Below, piece by piece: positions 58,100 through 64,000 of a stretch of 64,000 nt of DNA; the stretch's first letter is position 1, and every line of letters starts with the position of its first letter. Source of the DNA: Tetrastigma voinierianum (Eukaryota; Streptophyta; Magnoliopsida; Vitales; Vitaceae). Where the stretch lies: NCBI GenBank assembly GCA_016808115.1, contig JAEQBH010000290.1, forward strand, positions 186,001-250,000, given 5' to 3'. The notes below the pieces were generated by a model that made no database searches, was not told the DNA's origin, and was given only the letters and a program-made list of their open reading frames with translations. The position numbers were made by a program, and so were the translations under genes.

Positions 58100-60420
58100 A
58101 AATTTTAATTTTTTAAAAGTTAGATTAATGTTGTTAGATTTTGTATTGATTTTAATTTTAATTATGCTAGAAGTTTTATATTTTTAGTGGTTGATTTTGG
58201 GGACAATGAAGAAATTTATATTAAAGATGAATTTTATTATGAAACACATTGTCTCAGCCCGAAATATCTTTTGATAGCTACAAGGGAGTATTTCTGTTTC
58301 CCTCAATTTGTTTTTAATAATGATAATGCATAATTGAAGTTTGAGAAATGTGATTTTTATTTTAGTTATTACAGGCATCATCTTTGCTAATTTTCTTAAA
58401 TAAAGAAATAAAGTATTATTGTTCATACTTGGTCAGGGGGTCTTTGATGATTAAATGAGACTTCTAGTATGTTTAAAGATGAATTTGTAAAGGTAGATAC
58501 TGCTTGTTTTGAAAGTGTCTTGAGTGGCGAGAGTGATGCAATTACGAGAATTAAAGGTTCAATGTTGCTGACATAATTTCTCTATGTCATGACATAATTG
58601 ATTTTGGACTCAAATTGAAAGGACATTTTCTATCGCGACATAAGATTTTCATTGTTGCGACATAGATTGAAATGAGCATCGAAATAATGTCATGACATTT
58701 CTTGCGGAAGTATCGCGACATTTATTTGTTTCTTAATCCCGCAGTGATTCGCGAACTACATCATTGACATTTATTTTACGAATGTGTGACGTAGTAATAA
58801 GGCGACAAACCCTAGGTCATTTGTTGTGGTGGCATTTTAATGAAGGCACAACAAAATAGTTGTGGCTTCAAATAGAAAATTTTGAAAGCGGAAGGCTGAC
58901 TTTCTGGCAAACCATCAATACTCTCGGCTTCCTTACTCGATCTCTCTCATTATTACTTAAAATACTAGATTCCCAAAACCTTATCCGACATATATTTATC
59001 GCACCTCATGTCGAATGTTGGATACATAAAAGTGCAACATTTATATAGGGTTTTAATCCCTATTGATGTTTTATACCATTTTATGTAGAATAGATCTTGA
59101 CCTTTTCTAGCTTTTTATCAAAATTGATGTGGGTTTTAGTCTAGTGCACATTTCATAGCGGTTTGGTTCCAGAGAACAACTGTAGATCATCGTTGTCGAT
59201 TCTGACCGTTGTCGAGAGACTCGGGTAGTGCTACGGTGAAGAGGGAAGCCGGATTCTGGAGCGGTGATCTTTTGGTACCACACTTGCGAATGCAGATGCC
59301 CACATGTAGTGAAGCAATGGTATCGGTACCAAATATAGTGAGCTGCGGTACCCCAAAGGCTGTAGAGTGCAGTGCACTTTTAGTCTGGGGTACCACTTAT
59401 TAATTTTGTTGACATGCGATCTACGTAAGGACTTGGTGGGATTTGATCTTGGTGCGAGGGCACTGGCTCGTGCTGACCATCACTTCAGATCTAATGAAGG
59501 AAGCGTATTTAAGCCCACTTTAGGGCAGAGTTAAGAACAATGGGATTCTAGGGTTTGGTTTTTGAACGGTTAGAGTGTTTTCTCATAATTTGCTAGGGTT
59601 CATAGAGTCGAGTACTTAGTTTTCTTCTGATTCTGAGTTTTTAGTCATTTGTAATCTTTCAGTTGGTTTCTATAACTTGGTATTCTTTACAGGATTATGT
59701 GTTTTTGATATCCCAACCTTGCAATTGAAGTGTTATTTCTCAAGTCACATTTACGATTAATGTTTGTAACCGCATGAATCAACTCTAGGTTTTAATGGAG
59801 TTCTAAACCCTCCATGATAGGGTTAGCTGTGAAACTCTGCCTCATGAGTATGACCCTCAATTCCTCTTTTGTCGCTTCAGTGGGATTATGCAGTGCTAAA
59901 CACTTCTTGGAAAATCTTATAAAACCTTAGTTTGGCATCTTCTTGACCGGCGTGTGAGCAGAGGCTCTCGGTGCACGTTGTGCGTCCTTAAATCTTGAGA
60001 CCCAAGAGTCCAAACGAATCGATACACACAAGTGTTTGTTATCGCTCGATTGTGCTTTGTCGAGTATAAAGCTTTTAATGTAGAAGAGTATCTTCGGAGT
60101 CGAAGACCATTCATCTAAATAGTTCCTAGATGAGATTGTGAGTAAGAGGTGGAGTATTACCCTGGAGTGCGGTGGTGAGGGCGAAAACTGGGATCCATTC
60201 GCCCTTCTTGTTTTTAAAAATAGTTAGGACTGTCGGTTACTCAATCAATCAATCACAACCCCCTAGATTTTACTTTAAACGCACATTCATTAGATAGCAA
60301 TCCCTAAGGATCACCTAGGAAACAACTCCCTGTGGAAATGACATAATGGACTCCTGATAGTATAATGCTTGGCCGACATTGGTTCCTAAACCAGGAATAT
60401 TTCGACATCTGTGAAATAGA
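58100..60420. other. Non-coding interior or nested LTR sequence
   Basis: No gene. 58560-58760 repeats CGACAT / GTCATGACAT words. 59040-60420 has LTR-like features (TTATATAGGGTTTTAATCCC near 59041; AACAACTCCCTGTGGAAATG near 60322, which resembles the CCCTGTGGAAACGA word near the 3' end of many Ty3 LTRs). It may therefore be the 5' LTR and leader of a separate element whose body is the pseudogene that follows. Confidence 0.4.
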
Positions 60421-60639
60421 CGAAGCAGACTTTGAACAAGGTGGTGGAAGTATGAAATTAGAGGAAGAGTGTTCCAGAAACTTTCAGTCAGGGAAATGAG
60501 GCGAAGAAGTGAAGATAGAGGAGAGTTTGGCGTAGATAGGGAATCAGAAAAAGGAAGAGAGGGGCTGAAAAAGTAAAAGCATTATCGGACAAGCGACTTC
60601 TCTAATGGAAAATATGAAGGGACGGAGGTTTCATTGTTG

Positions 60640-62000
60640 AAGAGGATTCAAAAAGCTAATCTCCCCTTTCGCTGAAATGCTTGAGAAGAGAGGATGGTAA
60701 TCACTAGGCGAGCATAAGGAACACAGTTTGTCTTTTGCATTGGTGGAAAGAATTTTTTGCCGAACATGGTGGGAGAGAGGAAGGAAGAAATTATGTAATC
60801 GAGGAGGACAATGGATATACTTTAGCAAAGAGAAGATAAATATATTGTTCAATTTGAAGGTGTGAAGAATGGCTCAAAGTTGAAACTACTAAAGGGCAGT
60901 GCAAAATAAGTAGACACACTACAGGTTGGAAAGGAAAATGGGAGGGAAAGAAAGAAAACCCTTTACAAATCCATTACCATAGGTGATTTAATGAAGAGGC
61001 TAAGGTATGGTTATTTCATCATTTCGGTCTTTATTTATCAAAGCACCTGCAGCCTGATGACTAAGGGATAAACGATCCCTCTCTATGCATTATTGAAAGG
61101 GTACAAAATAAATGTGGGGAAAATAATTGAAAAATCTATCTTGAGCTACTCCAGAAGCAAATGCAGGGGATTGGTTCCACACTCAGCTACAATAACCATC
61201 CTTTGCCTTCTTGGGGAGTTGAGGAAGAATGGGGACAATAAGAAACATACCCCAAGGCATCCCCTTTGACCTTGACAGAAATGACTAAAGGTCCTAAAAA
61301 CAGAGGAAAGGGAAAAGAGATAGAGGTGGAAGAAGAAAGGGGGTATGAAAAGTGCAATGAGCCTTGACCACGATTAGGAAAGTCCGCTGAGATAACAAGA
61401 TTTTTCGAACCAAGCCCCAATTGGAATGGCATCCCTCGGAACTGAGAAACCCGCCGGGGAACAGAAATTTGAAGGTTGGTCATGATATGTGTCTGAGCGA
61501 TGGAGATGTTGAAATCCATGGAACAAGAGATGAAAGAAAGGGATGATAAGTTAAAAATCCAACTTCAGCTCAGAAGAAGGGATCAAAATCTGGAGGATGC
61601 ATTGAAACAAAGAGATGAAGAATGGAGAGCTGAATTGAAAAAAAGGGATTAGAGCACATTGATAGTGCGAAACACATTGCAAGCAAAGTTTCTTCAATGA
61701 CCTAAAAGCGAGTCAGCGAGAAAAACACTCCTTGAATCATTATTTAAAAAGCTGAGAATTGGCGAAATGATACAGGATTTTAAGATTGGGTTATGAAGAC
61801 AATCTCAGACAAGAAGAAAGTGTCATTGCACAAATCGAATTTCGAGATGTGCCTTACGGTGGTCCCTCAAGGGTGTAACCAAACCCTCCGATACTTCATT
61901 CTACAGCTTGAATCGGATGGAAGAGGACCTTTTGAACCACAGTAAAAGAACCAGCTAAAAAAAAAAAGCCCCTGGTGCAACAAAAAAGAAAAATTAGCAG
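60640..62000 (+). pseudogene. 'Putative plant transposon protein' (PF20167-like) pseudogene with coiled coil
   Basis: Plus-strand frames give FFAEHGGREEG (about 60752), then LYALLKGYKINVGKIIEKSI (about 61083-61142) and LVPHSATITILCLLG (about 61170-61215), a pattern I know from the plant transposon protein domain PF20167. A basic/acidic patch (PKNRGKGKEIEVEEE, about 61296) follows. A heptad-rich segment with MEMLKSMEQEMKERDDKL and DALKQRDEEWRAELKKRD (61504-61650) is predicted to be a coiled coil. Stops and frameshifts make it a pseudogene. In other plants this protein type travels with LTR retroelements. Its function is unknown. Confidence 0.6.
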
Positions 62001-62059
62001 TAAGAGGAGGTTGAAGAATGCAGAATGGAAGAGCTGACAAGAAAAAGGCTTTGGGAGTA

Positions 62060-63958
62060 AAAATAGAGCAATACCATTTTCAACTTATCTTTCTCCACTT
62101 TACAGCATAAATATTAATCCTGTGGCATGAATAAATGAAATTCTTTGCAAGCTTGGTGAACCACTTTTATTTTATATTTTGTTCATTTCTTTGTTTTAAT
62201 TTGTTTTATTCTAAAAATTTTCTTTCTTCATGTTTAATAGTTAAATTTTTGACTTATGGCAAATAGCTTAGTTGAATAAATGAAACTGATTTATGGAGAT
62301 ACAATTGTCAAAGTGCTCTGACATGTTTGGTTGATTGGAATTGATTAAAGAATGAAATTGTGGTTGTGTTGGATTGTTTTGAGTTGAATGCATGATTAAA
62401 ATGAACCTTTTGACTTGTTAAACAACACAACAACAAATCTCAAAACCAAACAAAAATCTGATAGATGCATTAGGGTAGGATAAAATGAATGGAATTGGAA
62501 GGTTGTAAGGGTTATGTTAAAATGACAGACTTGAGAAGAGGAGGCTTTGGCCAAATTGATGGAACAGATAAGACCTATAATTTTGTTTGTGTAAACAGTT
62601 TGGTTATAAAAATCCTGATAAACTTTGCATATGGTCAAAGATGGCTTTGAAACAAATTGTGCTATGATTAGGAACATCTTTGGGGATCATCACGTTAATC
62701 TCTCAAATCTTTGACTTTTGTTGGATTATATTGATAAAGGAGAAGAGTCTGACAATGCCGCTAACGAGGAAATGATTTAGGCCATCCACGGAAGTTTGAC
62801 GCATAGAAACCTACTACTATGATATGCAAGCATATACACTAGTTCCATGGCCCAGACTATCAAGCCAAATCTCATCATCGGCTTCTGAATGAGAATCTGA
62901 ATTTAACTGCCAAAACATAATCTATAGTAAAGAAGCCTTGTTTGCCCCGAGGATTATCGAGACAAAATACATCGATGGCAGGAAAAGACAGTTTGGGAGA
63001 TATTGTTTTAGGATTGTGGAGAAGGATAAAAAGGGTCTTGAAAGAAAAATGCAGAGAGATAAGAAAATATGAAGAGAATTATGAAAGAAGCTGTGAAAAG
63101 AAAAACATCAAGGAGGAATGAGTTTGGTCTTATAGCCTTCTTCCTTGTAACAATTAAGTCCTTAGGGGTGTTTAACACCTAGTACCAATACCATTGGTAG
63201 CAGGAGTTATTGACCCAAAAGTTAGTTAAGGGGAGGTAAAAAGCTTAAAGACAAAGCATTTTACCATTCAGTCAGAAGCTTGAAGTGAGAGATGAAGAAG
63301 TAAAAAAAAAAAAAAAAAAAAAGGTTCTCAAATAAGGGAGAGGGATTATATGCCATTAGTGGACAATGAAAGAAAAGATACCCTGATGAAGAATAATATT
63401 GAGAAAGATGCAGGCTTTGATGGGAAGGTTAGAAACTTGATCAAAAGAAATCAGGATGCATCGAGCGGGAGTATGAGTTATCGAGTGAAGTCTAGATAAG
63501 AATTAGGCTTAAAGTGTTTAATTATCTTTTTAATTCTTTTGCATTGCATTTCAAGACTGTTTGATCTGAAAGGTAAGTATTATACTTCTAGTAGAGTAAA
63601 CATCAAAGCAGAATATGGGCCTTTAAAAATGAATGAGAGTATGCCAACGAGTATTATCCCGGAAGATTAATTGATGCTTGAGGAAAAGAGGAAAGACCGA
63701 CCTTACTTTACAATCGGTTTAATGATTAAATTGTTTACACCATATGGATTATTTGTTGGTTCAGTGAACTTAATTGAAAATCTTCCTGATTCTATGATTG
63801 GAAACATATTTAGAAGTGATTTTACAACTGACTTATGTTTTCTGCCTAATTGAGCTTTAAATAGAAAAATGTCCTTAAAAATCAAAGCTAAATTGTTTGA
63901 GGACAAACAAAATTTTCTTTTCTTTGCTTGAGGACAAGTAGACTTCAAGTTTGAAATT
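62060..63958. other. Non-coding interior, no gene seen
   Basis: AT-rich with short accidental frames only. It contains A20 at about 63303-63322. The stretch 63920-63945 (TTGCTTGAGGACAAGTAGAC) is the word found shortly before the 3' LTR of many Athila/Tat and related elements. Confidence 0.5.
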
Positions 63959-64000
63959 TGATGAATGCTTAAACTCCTTCATTTTTTAATCCATTTTTCT
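63959..64000 (+). repeat. Possible start of a 3' LTR, cut by the window end
   Basis: TGATGAATGCTTAAACTCC begins right after a GAAATT-type tract and the GAGGACAAG word, and resembles TGATGAGTCTTAATAT at 53106. Only 42 bp are visible. Confidence 0.4.

Overview
The window comes from a flowering-plant nuclear genome, most likely a woody eudicot. The evidence is one spliced nuclear gene with GT..AG introns, large introns filled with LINEs and Ty1/copia elements, Ty3/gypsy elements primed by initiator-Met or Athila-type sites, a hAT-type non-autonomous transposon, and no operon, CRISPR or prokaryotic signal. The style of the LINE endonuclease/RT protein and the habit of carrying LINE and copia elements inside introns remind me of grapevine (Vitis). 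That assignment is tentative and comes from memory, not from a search.

The only intact protein-coding gene is SMG9-like, on the minus strand. It has eight exons between 30308 (ATG) and 4176 (TAA), reads 418 codons without a frameshift or stop, and spans 26.1 kb because introns 2 (11.6 kb) and 3 (9.9 kb) are packed with transposons. The predicted protein is the P-loop subunit of the SMG1-SMG8-SMG9 complex of nonsense-mediated mRNA decay.

Layout. 1-1.6 kb: a small LTR element with two ~270-bp LTRs and no coding capacity. 1.6-4.2 kb: intergenic sequence and the SMG9 3' side. 4.2-30.3 kb: SMG9. Its introns hold a minus-strand LINE tail with a 19-bp target-site duplication, a LINE inserted into another LINE, a 0.8-kb hAT-like element with an 8-bp duplication, a LINE tail, a pile of four broken copia pieces, and a LINE endonuclease fragment. 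30.3-31.45 kb: SMG9 upstream region. 31.45-45.0 kb: a minus-strand Ty3/gypsy (Del/Tekay-like) element without coding sequence. Into it another gypsy element has inserted (33349-41662), with ~4-kb LTRs, only 284 bp between them, and an exact 5-bp duplication. 45.9-51.4 kb: a near-complete but decayed minus-strand copia element. 51.8-64.0 kb: a degraded Athila-like Ty3 region with a triplicated primer-binding motif, a gag pseudogene, no visible pol, a 'putative plant transposon protein' pseudogene, and what may be the start of a further LTR at the window edge.

No tRNA, rRNA or other RNA gene was found. Apart from SMG9, every coding trace is a retroelement pseudogene with stops or frameshifts. 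I found no novel multi-gene system. The most unusual structures are the giant-LTR element with its palindromic repeats and the intact 26-kb SMG9 gene carrying so many insertions. Boundaries of old elements without target-site duplications are approximate.
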